DNA of 46,703 nucleotides from Rhodothermaceae bacterium (GTDB lineage Bacteria > Bacteroidota > Rhodothermia > Rhodothermales > Bin80). The translations under genes and the position numbers were made by a program. Location: NCBI GenBank assembly GCA_009841335.1, contig VXLY01000113.1:1-46703 (forward strand). The letters are read 5' to 3'. The notes beneath the pieces were generated by a model. That model was given only the letters and a program-made list of their open reading frames with translations, made no database searches and was not told the origin of the DNA. Below, piece after piece: positions 26,293-36,005 of this stretch; the stretch's first letter is position 1; every line of letters begins with the position of its first letter.

Positions 26293-27050
26293 ACTGCTAA
26301 TTCTTCGTGAACCCAATCATATCCGTGTTTTTCAAGCTCGAGCGCAAGTTCTTTGCCCCCGGACCTGACAATACGTCCGTCCACCATCACATGGACAAAG
26401 TCAGGCACGATATAATTGAGCAGACGCTGGTAGTGGGTGATCACCAGGAACGCACGAGATGGCGTACGCAACTGGTTAACGCCGCGCGCGACGCTACGTA
26501 GCGCGTCAATGTCAAGCCCGGAATCAGTTTCATCCAGAACTGCCAGGGTAGGCTCAAGCATAGCCAGCTGGAAGATTTCATTTCGCTTTTTCTCACCACC
26601 CGAGAATCCCTGGTTTACCGAGCGTTGTTTTAAGCGCGGATCCAGTCCAATCAAGGCGGCTTTTTCCCGGGCCAAGCGCAAGAGATCGGCGGCCCCGAGG
26701 GGGGCTTGTCCCCGGTGTTCGCGGATTGTATTGACGGCCTGTTTGAGAAAATTCATCATGCTCACGCCTGGCAGCTCTACCGGATATTGGAATGCGAGAA
26801 AGATTCCCTCGCGTGAGCGCTCGTCTACGTCCATATCCAGGAGGTCTTCTCCCCGATAGTGAACGGAGCCGCCGTCAATCTCATAATCATCTCGTCCTGC
26901 GAGAACGGCAGCCAAGGTACTTTTTCCTGATCCGTTTGGGCCCATAATGGCGTGAACTTCGCCGGCATTCACTGAAAGATCAACGCCCTTCAGTATGGGC
27001 ATATCTTCGACGGAAGCCTGTAGCCCCCGGATATCTAAAATTGGTGTCAT
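26289..27050 (-). CDS. sufC: Fe-S cluster assembly ATPase SufC
   Basis: A 253-residue cytoplasmic ABC ATPase, standard length. Walker A is GPNGSGKST (residues 37-45), the signature motif is FSGGEKKR, and Walker B with its glutamate is LAVLDETDSGLD. ATP hydrolysis reshapes the SufB-SufD dimer during cluster assembly. It begins 37 bases after sufB and its stop overlaps the sufD start. Confidence 0.97.
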   Translation of the reverse strand: MTPILDIRGLQASVEDMPILKGVDLSVNAGEVHAIMGPNGSGKSTLAAVLAGRDDYEIDGGSVHYRGEDLLDMDVDERSREGIFLAFQYPVELPGVSMMNFLKQAVNTIREHRGQAPLGAADLLRLAREKAALIGLDPRLKQRSVNQGFSGGEKKRNEIFQLAMLEPTLAVLDETDSGLDIDALRSVARGVNQLRTPSRAFLVITHYQRLLNYIVPDFVHVMVDGRIVRSGGKELALELEKHGYDWVHEELAV

Positions 27051-27087
27051 TTCTCGTTATATGAGAAGTACGATCCGCCAGTGATAC

Positions 27088-28548
27088 TTATCCGACGGAT
27101 CCTTCTAGTTCAATGGCAAGGAGCTTTCGAGCCTCGACGGCAAACTCCATGGGTAATTTGGTTAGAATCTCTTGACAGAATCCGCTCACCAGAAGTTTAA
27201 TCGCGTCCTGTTCACTGATCCCTCGTTGTTGGCAGTAGAACATCTGATCTTCTCCCACCTTGCTGGTGGTTGCCTCATGTTCTACCTTGGCGGTTGGATT
27301 GTGAATCTCCAGATAGGGAAATGTATGTGCACCGCACCGGTCCCCAAGAAGCATGGAATCACATTGCGCAAAATTACGAGCGTTCTCAGCTCCCTTGTTG
27401 ATCCGTACCAATCCACGATAGCTGTTATTTGAGCGACCGGCCGAAATACCTTTGGATATAATAGTGCTGGATGTATTTCGTCCCAGGTGGAGCATTTTGG
27501 TTCCGGTGTCAGCCTGCTGCTGGCCTTTGGTGAAGGCCACTGAATAGAATTCCCCGGTTGAATGATCTCCTTTCAAGATCACGCTGGGGTACTTCCAGGT
27601 GATTGCGGATCCTGTTTCAAGTTGCGTCCACGAGATCTTGGACCCGGATCCTTCACAGATCCCCCTCTTAGTCACAAAATTAAATACTCCTCCTTTCCCT
27701 TCATTGTCACCAGGATACCAATTCTGGATGGTTGAATATTTAACCTCGGCACCTTTATGTGCGATAATCTCAACTACAGCAGCATGGAGTTGATTTTCAT
27801 CCCGGCGTGGCGCGGTACAGCCCTCAAGATAGGATACGTATGAGCCCTCATCAGCAACAATCAATGTACGTTCAAACTGCCCGGTGCCTGCCTCATTAAT
27901 CCGAAAATAGGTAGATAGCTCCATCGGGCAGCGAACACCGGGAGGGATGTAACAGAACGATCCGTCACTGAATACAGCAGCGTTGAGAGCGGCGTAAAAG
28001 TTATCTGTGTAGGGCACAACGCTACCCATATACTTGCGCACCAGATCACCGTGGTTCTCTATGGCTTCGGTGAAAGAGCAAAATATGATGCCGAGCTTGG
28101 CAAGTTCTTCCTTAAAGGTAGTCGCTACTGAGACGCTATCAACAACAGCATCCACGGCTACACCAGCCAGTACTTTTTGCTCTTCTAGGGGAATACCCAA
28201 TGCTTCAAACGTTTGAAGAAGCTCGGGATCAACCTCATCCAGGCTTTCGTAGCGCGGTTTACTTCCGGGTGCCGAATAGTAGCTAATCTCCTGAAAATCA
28301 ATCTCAGGATACCGCAGGTGGGCCCAGCGCGGATACTTATCCTGGTCGGAGGCAAGTTTTTCCCAGTGTCTGAACGCACGCAGTCTATTTTCCAACATCC
28401 AGTCAGGATCTTGCTTTTTCGAAGAGATCAGTCGAATCACATCCTCGCTCAATCCTTTAGGGATGGTATCGGAGGCAATAGCGGTCGACCAGCCATGCTC
28501 GTAGTCACTTTCGGCTACTTCGTGCAGGTATTGAGTATCAGTGTTCAT
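27088..28548 (-). CDS. sufB: Fe-S cluster assembly protein SufB
   Basis: A 486-residue SufB, full length. Family phrases include [40 protein letters not shown] and the C-terminal [17 protein letters not shown]. It is the core scaffold on which clusters form with SufC and SufD. It is the first gene of the suf operon; the promoter lies in the 137-base gap shared with divergent sufA. No SufR or IscR gene is visible in the window. Confidence 0.97.
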   Translation of the reverse strand: MNTDTQYLHEVAESDYEHGWSTAIASDTIPKGLSEDVIRLISSKKQDPDWMLENRLRAFRHWEKLASDQDKYPRWAHLRYPEIDFQEISYYSAPGSKPRYESLDEVDPELLQTFEALGIPLEEQKVLAGVAVDAVVDSVSVATTFKEELAKLGIIFCSFTEAIENHGDLVRKYMGSVVPYTDNFYAALNAAVFSDGSFCYIPPGVRCPMELSTYFRINEAGTGQFERTLIVADEGSYVSYLEGCTAPRRDENQLHAAVVEIIAHKGAEVKYSTIQNWYPGDNEGKGGVFNFVTKRGICEGSGSKISWTQLETGSAITWKYPSVILKGDHSTGEFYSVAFTKGQQQADTGTKMLHLGRNTSSTIISKGISAGRSNNSYRGLVRINKGAENARNFAQCDSMLLGDRCGAHTFPYLEIHNPTAKVEHEATTSKVGEDQMFYCQQRGISEQDAIKLLVSGFCQEILTKLPMEFAVEARKLLAIELEGSVG

Positions 28549-28685
28549 ATTGGGTCAAGACAAATTTCGTGACACCCCGAAAAGAGTGTACGGATACGTC
28601 GGTGAACGACAGAGAATAAACCTTCGTCGGTGTTCTTCGTTCCTATCCCTGGCTAGGAGGATGACAATTAAACTTCAGATTATAT
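28549..28685. promoter_or_regulatory. Divergent control region of sufBCD(SE)T and sufA
   Basis: This 137-base gap must hold both promoters. It contains a short direct repeat cgtcggtg at 28597-28604 and 28625-28632, 28 bases apart, and an AT-rich run (attatatatgg) reaching the sufA start. No recognised iron-responsive operator could be named. Confidence 0.35.
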
Positions 28686-29018
28686 ATGGTTCTGAGTATC
28701 ACAGATCGGGCCCGTTCACAACTACAGAGCGTAGCTGTGCAGGAAAGTATTAACTTGGATAAGGCGTATCTACGCTTAGCAGTTATTCAGGGTGGCTGTT
28801 CCGGGCTCACATATGATTTGGGCTGGGACACTGAAATAAAGTATGGTGACGAACAACTTGAAGTGAATGGCTTGTCAGTTGTTATAGATCGTCGCAGCAG
28901 GCTTTACCTGGATGGTGCAGAGTTGGATTTCACTGATGGGCTGGAGGGCAAAGGATTTCATTTTTCTAATCCGCAGGCATCAAGGACTTGCGCTTGCGGA
29001 GAATCTTTTGGACTATAG
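28686..29018 (+). CDS. sufA: A-type iron-sulfur carrier protein (SufA/ErpA family)
   Basis: A 110-residue HesB/IscA-type protein with all three cluster-ligand cysteines: Cys38 in QGGCSGLTY, and Cys102 and Cys104 in the C-terminal CACGESF. A-type carriers receive clusters from SufBCD and pass them to target proteins. It is divergent from sufB, which supports SufA over ErpA, but the sequence alone does not separate them. Confidence 0.92.
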   Translation: MVLSITDRARSQLQSVAVQESINLDKAYLRLAVIQGGCSGLTYDLGWDTEIKYGDEQLEVNGLSVVIDRRSRLYLDGAELDFTDGLEGKGFHFSNPQASRTCACGESFGL

Positions 29019-29680
29019 TTCCCCCTCCTATGCGGGCAATACGTCCCAGTTGACGCTGCGTCGGTTGGGCTCACGGTGGAATATCGGGCGCGAGGATGGA
29101 TCCAATCAGACAGATCCATCGCATGATTGCTGTATGCGTTCGTTCTCCATGGTCGGATCCTTTCTTTCAGAGCGTTCGCTTGGCATCGGTGCTTACGTTA
29201 TTCTGTGCCTGGGTCTGGTTTCTCTGGTAGCGGCACGGCTAACGGTCACGGTAGGCGGAGCCGTGCGCGACGCCGAAACTAGCGAAACCCCGTAGTTGGC
29301 GAATGTCTTCATTGAGGATACGGGCCAGGGAATTGTCTGAACAGGACTCAGCGATCTGAATGAAGCGCCGACAATATTAAGGTTGGTTCGGGTGTTTAAA
29401 GTGGCTTCAACAGCCGCAGTTTGGACGTGAGGTCGTAGTGAGCGAGTAGCCATCGTTCACGCCTTAGTGCCGTCCGGCATTGCGCTTTTGCGTGTGCTCC
29501 GATGCTGACTGTACATGCGAGACGGATCGTAGCATAATTGGCACAATTTTTGCCGAAGAATTCGAACATAGCCGCCGAATGAATGCAAACGATTGTCGAT
29601 GGGGATTTCCCGCTGGTACTGCTTGCTATCATTTCACACTTTTCGGCCATTACCAGTCAAACTTCGGCAACTCAAACGCC
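29019..29680. other. Long stretch without a recognisable gene, with two inverted repeats
   Basis: About 660 bases between sufA and the first propeller gene. Short open frames exist on both strands but none shows a family or sensible start context. An 8-bp inverted repeat (gatggatc 29095-29102, gatccatc 29113-29120) lies 77 bases after sufA and could end its transcript, though no T-run follows. A second 8-bp repeat is gcacggct 29233-29240 with agccgtgc 29259-29266. The region may hold decayed coding sequence. Confidence 0.45.
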
Positions 29681-30673
29681 ATGATTCGTATGCGACTAGT
29701 AACTCCACTCCACCACCTGCTGCTCATTTTCATAGTGGCACTTTCTACCCAAGTTGCGACGGCGCAGGAAACTGTCGTGCGATACATCACTGACGACGAT
29801 AGTCCACCAATTTCGGACATTGAGGGCTATTTTCCCATTGGTCCTGATTCAGCAATCGTGGCCGACAATACCGGAGCCCTGTTCCTTCTGGTTTCTGATC
29901 GCAAGGTCCGAATGATAGGCCAGCATTCTGAGGGGCCGTGTGCACACACGGACGTGACCTCGTTTACCGTCGCCGGTGATACTGTCTTTGTACTTGATAG
30001 GCAGCTCGGAAGGATTACGGGCTACGAGATCAGTAGTGGCACATGTTTGATGGAATTCGGGGATCCGGAATTGAGCAGGTTTAGCAGACTCGGACGGTTA
30101 GAGGGCTGGTTTTACCTAGTGGCCACCGCTTATACGGCAACGACACCAGAGGACGAATCTCTGTTGTACCGAATGAGCGCATCCAGTAAGCTTGAGTCTC
30201 TTGCACTCACAAAATCATCAATTGGTGCTAACTTGATGCCTATGCCCCTGCGATTCGGGAATTCGTTGGTATACATCAAGCAAGCAGACGGCATACTTTT
30301 TCTAGTCTTGCCCCAGACACACAGGATATGGAAGTACAACACCCGGAACGGTGCCGTCTCCTTTATCGAACTGGAGCACGACTCACCCAATTTTGGGCCG
30401 GTAAAGGATTTAACCCGGGCATCGAAGCTCCTTTCGGAAATAGAGATGGAATGGGATTTATTCCTGCTGGCTGATCACGTTGCTGTTTTCTCGACAGGGG
30501 CGGAAGGTCCAAGGTTGAGTCTGTATTCGTACGACGGCGATCTGATGGCACGGGGCCCGGTTTCCGAAGCTCCCATGTTCTCCAGCGGAAACAACCTGTA
30601 CGCGCTGGTATCTACTGAGTCCGAATCGCAGCCGTACGAGATCCGTGTAGTCGAGCCACCTCCGGCACGGTGA
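29681..30673 (+). CDS. Secreted 6-bladed beta-propeller-like protein
   Basis: A 330-residue protein whose signal peptide (MIRMRLVTPLHHLLLIFIVA to ATAQ) fixes the start at 29681; a longer in-frame start at 29480 would put 67 unrelated residues before it. Blade-like repeats with alternating strands are seen, for example PDSAIVADNTGALFLLVS, GDTVFVLDRQLGRITGYE and DGILFLVLPQTHRIWKYN. This pattern resembles the NHL/6-bladed propeller group common in Bacteroidota. It is distant from the three other propellers in the window. Function is unknown; binding or sensing in the periplasm is possible. Confidence 0.65.
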   Translation: MIRMRLVTPLHHLLLIFIVALSTQVATAQETVVRYITDDDSPPISDIEGYFPIGPDSAIVADNTGALFLLVSDRKVRMIGQHSEGPCAHTDVTSFTVAGDTVFVLDRQLGRITGYEISSGTCLMEFGDPELSRFSRLGRLEGWFYLVATAYTATTPEDESLLYRMSASSKLESLALTKSSIGANLMPMPLRFGNSLVYIKQADGILFLVLPQTHRIWKYNTRNGAVSFIELEHDSPNFGPVKDLTRASKLLSEIEMEWDLFLLADHVAVFSTGAEGPRLSLYSYDGDLMARGPVSEAPMFSSGNNLYALVSTESESQPYEIRVVEPPPAR

Positions 30674-30770
30674 CTCTGGTGAGGGTCCCCGCCACTATGG
30701 CTGAAGCGGACTACGTCTCACTGGTATAACAGCACGTTATTTTCAGAGCGCGTGATGTACGAGAGTGTAT

Positions 30771-31298
30771 CTACTCGCCGGCGGGCAGGAACTCGGCCGG
30801 AATCGGTAAGCCGGGCCATTCCGGTTGCCAGAAAATGGTCACTATCCACCAGCGATCGTCTTTGTACAGCAGTTGGAAGCTGTTGATGCCCCGGGTAAAA
30901 GGCTCCGTGCCCTCCTCAAGCGAACGGTAAGACTCATACGTGCTGAATGCATGGACTAAGTTGCCGTAATGCTGGGCTGAGCGGTCGATCTCCAACTCGT
31001 AGAACGCGTCCTGGAGGAATGCCTCGCTGGTCCGCTCCATGAACTCCGTCGGCGTCCAGGAGATATATGATGTAGCACCTGTGGAATCGCGCACAATCGG
31101 GATCAGCCGTGTATCGGGAAGAAAAAGCGAGTGAAATCGCTCCCAATCGATCTCCCGGCCAGCTGGACCGGAAATCACATCGTAAACAGCCGTCAAGATG
31201 GCATCCACGGAACTCACATCGTCTGGATTGGCTTCTTGCGCCTGTGATGCAGCCTGCAGGGATAGCAGTAAAGCCGTGATCAGTAGAAGTCTTCGCAT
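30771..31298 (-). CDS. Secreted NTF2/SnoaL-like protein
   Basis: A 175-residue protein. The signal peptide MRRLLLITALLLSLQAASQAQ sets the start at 31298. The mature part shows the cone-fold pattern of the NTF2-like superfamily: ILTAVYDVISGPAGREIDWE, a phrase with FHSLFLPDTRLIP, and a final strand pair with YKDDRWWIVTIFWQPEW. Many members are ligand-binding proteins or small enzymes, and no catalytic set can be named here. It is convergent with the propeller gene and divergent from the M1 peptidase. Confidence 0.7.
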   Translation of the reverse strand: MRRLLLITALLLSLQAASQAQEANPDDVSSVDAILTAVYDVISGPAGREIDWERFHSLFLPDTRLIPIVRDSTGATSYISWTPTEFMERTSEAFLQDAFYELEIDRSAQHYGNLVHAFSTYESYRSLEEGTEPFTRGINSFQLLYKDDRWWIVTIFWQPEWPGLPIPAEFLPAGE

Positions 31299-31751
31299 TA
31301 GAAAAGCAATTTTGGATCTTATAGATGCCATTGCATGACAGGTTCCTAGCCGGGACTTGTACTCCGGTACTAAACCATACCCTACTTGCCGTCATATCTA
31401 CACAAGGCATTAAAAAGCTTGTGGTTGTGAGACTCTATTCCAGCGAACCCGATCCATGTGGAAGTTGCGCATCCTAACGGTCGAGCATCATCCACTGATA
31501 AATATTGACCACTGGAGTTTGATCGGAGGTGACGCGGTACTGAAGTCCTCCGAGGCTGATGTCCAGTACACCAAATGTGTCTTTGGGAGCGATTTCCCAA
31601 TGCCAATAAAATCTAAGACCCGTGCTGTACATGAATGTCAGATGTCAAGAGGTGGAGGTTGGAGAACGCAAATACGCAGACTGAGAGATTGCTAAACGGG
31701 AAGGGGCTTCTTATCTTCCCACGTGGTCTACAGATAACAACGGTCAAGATT
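31299..31751. other. Divergent intergenic region holding a possible 52-codon fragment
   Basis: About 450 bases between the NTF2-like and M1 peptidase genes. It holds the promoters of both. On the minus strand, 31474-31632 reads as a 52-codon frame beginning MYSTGLRFYWHWEIAP and ending YQWMMLDR, with protein-like composition, but I see no family and no neighbour in the same frame. It may be a gene remnant or chance. Confidence 0.3.
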
Positions 31752-33428
31752 ATGAGCGTTCGCCATTTCCTCTGTGTCTCGTCTCTTTTGCTGCTCATTG
31801 CAATGCCAGTCACATCTGTCTTGGCACAGCCTGCCGAGCCGGGACCTGTGCAAGACGGCTATCCAAAGAATTGGGGCATTGACATTTTACACTATGCCTT
31901 CGCATTGCAGCTCAGTGACACCACTGACACCATCATGGGGCAGGCCACCATAGAAGCGCGATATTTGGCGCCGGGACAGTCTACTTTGCGGCTTGATCTG
32001 ATTAATCAGTCAGAATCTCTCAGGGGCAACGGTATGACCGTCAAGCGCGTGCTTATGGACGGCGGGGATCTGATTTTTCGTCATGAAGATGATCAGATAT
32101 TTATTGAACTGGGGCGAGAGGTAATGGCGCATGAGCGCATTGAGGTTACGGTTGGATATTATGGTGTTCCGGCTACGGGCCTCGAGATTGGATTGACTAA
32201 GCACGGCGATAGGTCCTTTTTTAGTGATAATTGGTCCTCACGTGCCAAAAACTGGCTACCCACCGTTGATCACCCTTACGATAAGGCTACGAACGAATTC
32301 ATCATCACCGCTCCGAATCACTATCAAGTTATCTCAAACGGCCTGCTCAAGGAGGAGACCGACCTCGTGGATGGGATGCGGCTCACTCACTGGAAAAACA
32401 GCGTACCGATCGCAACCTGGCTCTATGTACTTGGCGTTGCAGAATTTGCCGTTCAATATGTGGATGTTTTCGACGGCAAATCCATCCAAACTTGGGTGTA
32501 CAAACAGGATCGGGATGCCGGATTCTACGATTTTGCAGTCCCGACCAAGCAGTCGCTGGCTTTTTTCACCGATCTAGTGGGTCCATTTTCCTACGAAAAG
32601 CTCGCTAACATCCAATCAAATTCCGTCGGGGGTGGAATGGAAGCGGCATCGGCCATCTTTTACGGAGATCGCTCGGTGACCGGCACAAGGGACAGGCGTT
32701 GGCAGCATGTAATCGTGCATGAGGTTGCACACCAGTGGTTCGGTAATGCCGTCACCGAATATGAATGGAATGATCTCTGGTTAAGCGAAGGGTTTGCCAC
32801 ATATTATACACTGCTTTTTCGGGCACATGCGTACGGAAGAGATGATTTTGTGGTGGGGCTCAAGAATGCCCGCGATCGTGTCTTTGCATACTATGAGGAC
32901 GATTATGATTTCCGAATTATTCGCGAACATCTGCCCGATCTGAACAATGTTTCCGGGAGTATGATTTATCAAAAAGCGGCCTGGGTGTTGCATATGCTTC
33001 GAGCACTGGTAGGCGAAGAAGCATATAACCAGGGGGTCCGGACCTATTATGCCGCCTACAAGGACCGTAATGCCTCGACAGGCGATTTTCGCCGTCATAT
33101 TGAAGAGGCTTCCGGCATGAAGCTGGGATGGTTCTTTGATCAGTGGTTGTATCAGGGTGGTGTAGTGTATCTGGACGGTCACTGGCAATATGATGAGGAA
33201 TCAAACGAACTTGAGATTTCTCTCCGACAGACCCAACCCACCTACACTTTCCGCATCGCCCCCGTTGTTGATATCGTCTACGACGACGGTTCCAAAGAGC
33301 GCCTAACACTTGAGCTTGACGGCACCCTGCCCATGGAACACCAAAGTAAAGTGGCAAAGTCTGTGAAAGAAGTGATCCCGGATCCCGATACGGAATTACT
33401 CGCCCGATGGACATTCGTCCAGAGGTAA
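31752..33428 (+). CDS. M1 family zinc metallopeptidase (aminopeptidase)
   Basis: A 558-residue secreted enzyme with signal peptide MSVRHFLCVSSLLLLIAMPV to VLAQ, which selects the start at 31752. The zinc site is complete: His323-Glu-x-x-His327 and Glu346 (HEVAHQWFGN, then LWLSEGFA). The exopeptidase motif is GGMEA (294-298), where the usual form is G-x-MEN; the Asn is replaced by Ala. Length is near that of the two- to three-domain bacterial M1 proteins. It probably trims N-terminal residues from peptides in the periplasm. It is monocistronic. Confidence 0.93.
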   Translation: MSVRHFLCVSSLLLLIAMPVTSVLAQPAEPGPVQDGYPKNWGIDILHYAFALQLSDTTDTIMGQATIEARYLAPGQSTLRLDLINQSESLRGNGMTVKRVLMDGGDLIFRHEDDQIFIELGREVMAHERIEVTVGYYGVPATGLEIGLTKHGDRSFFSDNWSSRAKNWLPTVDHPYDKATNEFIITAPNHYQVISNGLLKEETDLVDGMRLTHWKNSVPIATWLYVLGVAEFAVQYVDVFDGKSIQTWVYKQDRDAGFYDFAVPTKQSLAFFTDLVGPFSYEKLANIQSNSVGGGMEAASAIFYGDRSVTGTRDRRWQHVIVHEVAHQWFGNAVTEYEWNDLWLSEGFATYYTLLFRAHAYGRDDFVVGLKNARDRVFAYYEDDYDFRIIREHLPDLNNVSGSMIYQKAAWVLHMLRALVGEEAYNQGVRTYYAAYKDRNASTGDFRRHIEEASGMKLGWFFDQWLYQGGVVYLDGHWQYDEESNELEISLRQTQPTYTFRIAPVVDIVYDDGSKERLTLELDGTLPMEHQSKVAKSVKEVIPDPDTELLARWTFVQR

Positions 33429-33431
33429 CGA

Positions 33432-33446
33432 AGCAAACTTTTTGCT
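33432..33446. terminator. Small stem-loop between convergent genes
   Basis: agcaaa and tttgct form a 6-bp perfect stem with a 3-base loop, just after the M1 stop. It is AT-rich and short, so this is a weak candidate for a terminator. Confidence 0.2.
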
Positions 33447-33500
33447 GGTAACTGGCCCTTCCCGTTACTTAGAGTACCTGATCGGCTTACAGGAAAAGGC

Positions 33501-33980
33501 CTAATTGCGAACCCAACGAATCCGATCCCCCTCTACGATTCCTCTTGTGTCAGTAAATCCGCCGGGGACCTCCAGTACGAACTGCGCTGGTTGTCCACCA
33601 ACAATAGGCTCATCAGAAAAGGGCTTCGCGCGCTTAGCAATGTCCACGACCACTGAATCAGCAGAAATAAAGAGTAGATCCAAGGATAACGGCGTATTGC
33701 CCATCCAAAATTTTCGAGGCTCCTGCGTGTCAAACACGAACAGCATACCTGATTCAGGCGGGAAGGATGTTCGCTGCATCATACCTCGCTCACGAAGGGA
33801 ATCTGTGTCGGCGACCTCAATATCCAGAGAAAGTATCGGTTCGCCCGTACGAAGAAAATCAAGTGTTCCGTCGACTCTGAATGGAATATCCGGTAGTGAG
33901 GGGGGTGGGGTAGTCTCAGACGAATTTTGGCAGGAGGCCGTCAACAGAACCAGAAGCACCAGGAAAATGGAATATTTCAT
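33501..33980 (-). CDS. DUF192 domain lipoprotein (first of a tandem pair)
   Basis: A 159-residue protein. MKYSIFLVLLVLLTASC is a lipoprotein signal (Cys17). The DUF192 core is visible in DSLRERGMMQRTSFPPESGM, KFWMGNTPLSLDLLFI and AQFVLEVPGGF. DUF192 proteins are small beta-barrels of unknown function. The gene begins 2 bases after the upstream paralogue, so the two arose by duplication and are co-translated, downstream of hemW. Confidence 0.88.
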   Translation of the reverse strand: MKYSIFLVLLVLLTASCQNSSETTPPPSLPDIPFRVDGTLDFLRTGEPILSLDIEVADTDSLRERGMMQRTSFPPESGMLFVFDTQEPRKFWMGNTPLSLDLLFISADSVVVDIAKRAKPFSDEPIVGGQPAQFVLEVPGGFTDTRGIVEGDRIRWVRN

Positions 33981-33982
33981 TA

Positions 33983-34438
33983 TCAATCACTCAGTTTTTT
34001 CCATCGAACGCGTGTTGAAGTGTCAACCCCAAACCGGTCACTGAATCCCCCACGTACTTCAACTACATATTGCGCAAGGTCAGTGGATCTAATGTAATCA
34101 CGCGAGAGTGGGGTAGTGCGTTTGGCAATATTCACGATTCCAGAGTCAGCTCCCACAAACATGATGTCAAGTGGAAGGGGTGTGTTTGCCATCCAAAAGC
34201 TCAATGAATCTGGAGCCGGGAAAATGAACAGCATCCCTTCGCTGAGCGTGAGTTGACGCCTGTGCATCAAACCTCTTTCCCGAGCGGCATCGTCCTCTGC
34301 GAACTCAACCTCTATGGTGCGGATTACCTGACCGTCAGTATCCAGAAAATCAAGTTCTCCCCTTGCAAGTTCCTCCGGTTCGCTCGAGCACCCCTGCAAC
34401 AGAGTTACAGCAATTGCAGTGATGAGGATTCGTTTCAT
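33983..34438 (-). CDS. DUF192 domain lipoprotein (second of a tandem pair)
   Basis: A 151-residue paralogue of the next gene. The lipoprotein signal MKRILITAIAVTLLQGC (Cys17) selects this start over an upstream one at 34483 that would overlap hemW. Core motifs are ARERGLMHRRQLTLSEGMLF, SFWMANTPLPLDIMFVGADS and YVVEVRGGF, aligned one to one with its neighbour. It begins 56 bases after the hemW stop. No function is established for the family. Confidence 0.88.
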   Translation of the reverse strand: MKRILITAIAVTLLQGCSSEPEELARGELDFLDTDGQVIRTIEVEFAEDDAARERGLMHRRQLTLSEGMLFIFPAPDSLSFWMANTPLPLDIMFVGADSGIVNIAKRTTPLSRDYIRSTDLAQYVVEVRGGFSDRFGVDTSTRVRWKKLSD

Positions 34439-34494
34439 GTGTTTGGGAAGAGGATTGACGGTAAAGTATTTCAACCGAATCATTGCTGGCCGGT

Positions 34495-35655
34495 TCAGTC
34501 AGGCCATAATTGTTCAGTCAGGTTGTCGCATACATGCAGTCCCTGTGAGGTCAAGAACATGCGCGTCCCTTGCTGAACGAGGAATCCCTGGGCTTTCATT
34601 TGTTGCAACGCGTCCTTTTTATGCGCGATAAGATCAAGGCCATATGTGGTTTTTAGATCATCCATGTCAAGTCCCTCAGATGTACGGAGTGCCAGCATAA
34701 TTCGCTCTCGGGCTAGGTCGTGCATTGAGAGCGTTTCTTGGGTCACAGTGGGTGATTCGGCAATTGTCACGGCTTCCAGGTATTTGCGCAGGCTACGGAC
34801 ATTCTGCCACCTGAGGGCTTTATTACTCTGCCACCAGAATGAATGGGCGCTTGGGCCGACTCCCAGATAGTTTGTGTGGTGCCAGTAGCGCGTATTATGC
34901 TTTGCACGGTGTCCAGGAAGGGCAAAGTTAGAGATCTCGTAGTGCTCATATCCAACGGATGTAAGTATATCCATGGCCTGCTGAAACTGGTCTGCTGCGC
35001 GTTCGTCTGAAGCCGGTTTGACAAATCCACTCGCTACCTGTTTATGCAAAGGCGTCTGGGGCTCAATAGTCAGGCTGTAGGTGGAAATGTGCGGAACCTG
35101 TGTTTCTATGGCACGATGCAGGTTGTCTTGCCAGATCTTTTCCGATGCGCCCGGAATGCCAAAAATTAAATCAAGTGACCAGCTGCTCAATTCAGCAGTC
35201 TGAATCAGCTTACTCGCCAGGAGTGCCTGATCTGAGTTGTGGCATCGGTTCATAAACCTTAAGTCTGCATTCCTGAAAGACTGAATTCCAAGGCTGATTC
35301 GGGTTATACCAGCGTGTATCAGTTCATCAAGAGCCGGGGCATTAATGTCTTCCGGATTGGCTTCCAGTGTAATTTCGTCAACTTGGTATGTATCAAAAGA
35401 TTCACAAATCTGTGCCAAAATATGGGTGATCGACTGCGGGGGCAGAAGTGAAGGTGTGCCTCCCCCAAAGTATATGGTTGACAGCAGTGTATTGGGGAAA
35501 GTTCGGGCAGTCTGGGCTATCTCGAGGCAAAGAGCTTCAATGAATTCAGTTTGCCTGCGTTGGGAAGTGACAAAGTAGAAATCACAGTAAGAGCAGCGTT
35601 GGGCACAAAATGGAATATGTACGTACAGGGACGCTTCTTGCTGATTTGCAGGCAT
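34495..35655 (-). CDS. hemW: Radical SAM heme chaperone HemW
   Basis: A 386-residue radical SAM protein. The cluster motif is Cys17, Cys21, Cys24 in FCAQRCSYCDFYF, the HemW-type CxxxCxxCxF. It is followed by FGGGTPSLLP and the C-terminal HemN-like domain (GVGPSAHSFW, YEHYEISNFA). HemW binds heme and delivers it to respiratory proteins. It differs from the coproporphyrinogen oxidase HemN in lacking the extended N-terminus. It heads the minus-strand group with the two DUF192 genes. Confidence 0.93.
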   Translation of the reverse strand: MPANQQEASLYVHIPFCAQRCSYCDFYFVTSQRRQTEFIEALCLEIAQTARTFPNTLLSTIYFGGGTPSLLPPQSITHILAQICESFDTYQVDEITLEANPEDINAPALDELIHAGITRISLGIQSFRNADLRFMNRCHNSDQALLASKLIQTAELSSWSLDLIFGIPGASEKIWQDNLHRAIETQVPHISTYSLTIEPQTPLHKQVASGFVKPASDERAADQFQQAMDILTSVGYEHYEISNFALPGHRAKHNTRYWHHTNYLGVGPSAHSFWWQSNKALRWQNVRSLRKYLEAVTIAESPTVTQETLSMHDLARERIMLALRTSEGLDMDDLKTTYGLDLIAHKKDALQQMKAQGFLVQQGTRMFLTSQGLHVCDNLTEQLWPD

Positions 35656-36005
35656 TTATCTTCGAACCCAAACTAATCCGTGCAATGTACCATGCCCCTA
35701 AGGCAAATGTTTTGAAGGACATCGGGCCCGGATGGTTTTGACCTCCCATTCGCGGATCAGTCTGGTGCAGGGCACCCTGAAGCTGCGGAGGGATTGATCG
35801 GAGCGGACGTCAGAGGCGCACGCATACTGCACATTCTACGCCGTCGAATTTTCTGTGGGGGTTTACCCCTATGAATTGAATCTCTGCTAGTGCTCCAGAT
35901 TTGAATGGGTTGAACAAGCTCGGGATTCAATGGTCTCGCCGCCCGTTGTTAACGCATTTCTTGACAAATGCGCCAGTTTTGCACAGTTGCAGCAATACTC
36001 GCGAC
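35656..36005. other. Gene-free stretch, including the start of a long direct repeat
   Basis: About 350 bases without a supported gene. A small hairpin (ggggg, ttta, cccct; around 35857-35870) is present. From about 35949 the sequence resembles 45934-45989, so the direct repeat reaches past the propeller stop codon into this non-coding DNA. Confidence 0.4.

Noticed and set aside
29133-29295. Short plus-strand frame (begins MRSFSMVGSFLSERSLGIGA) as a small membrane protein
   Set aside because: It has one hydrophobic stretch but no start context, no family and no coupling to neighbours. Kept only as part of a gene-free region.
31382-31606. Minus-strand 74-codon frame upstream of the NTF2-like gene
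   Set aside because: Composition is rich in Arg, His and Cys without pattern, and it lies in a divergent promoter region. A different frame (31474-31632) is slightly more protein-like but also unsupported.
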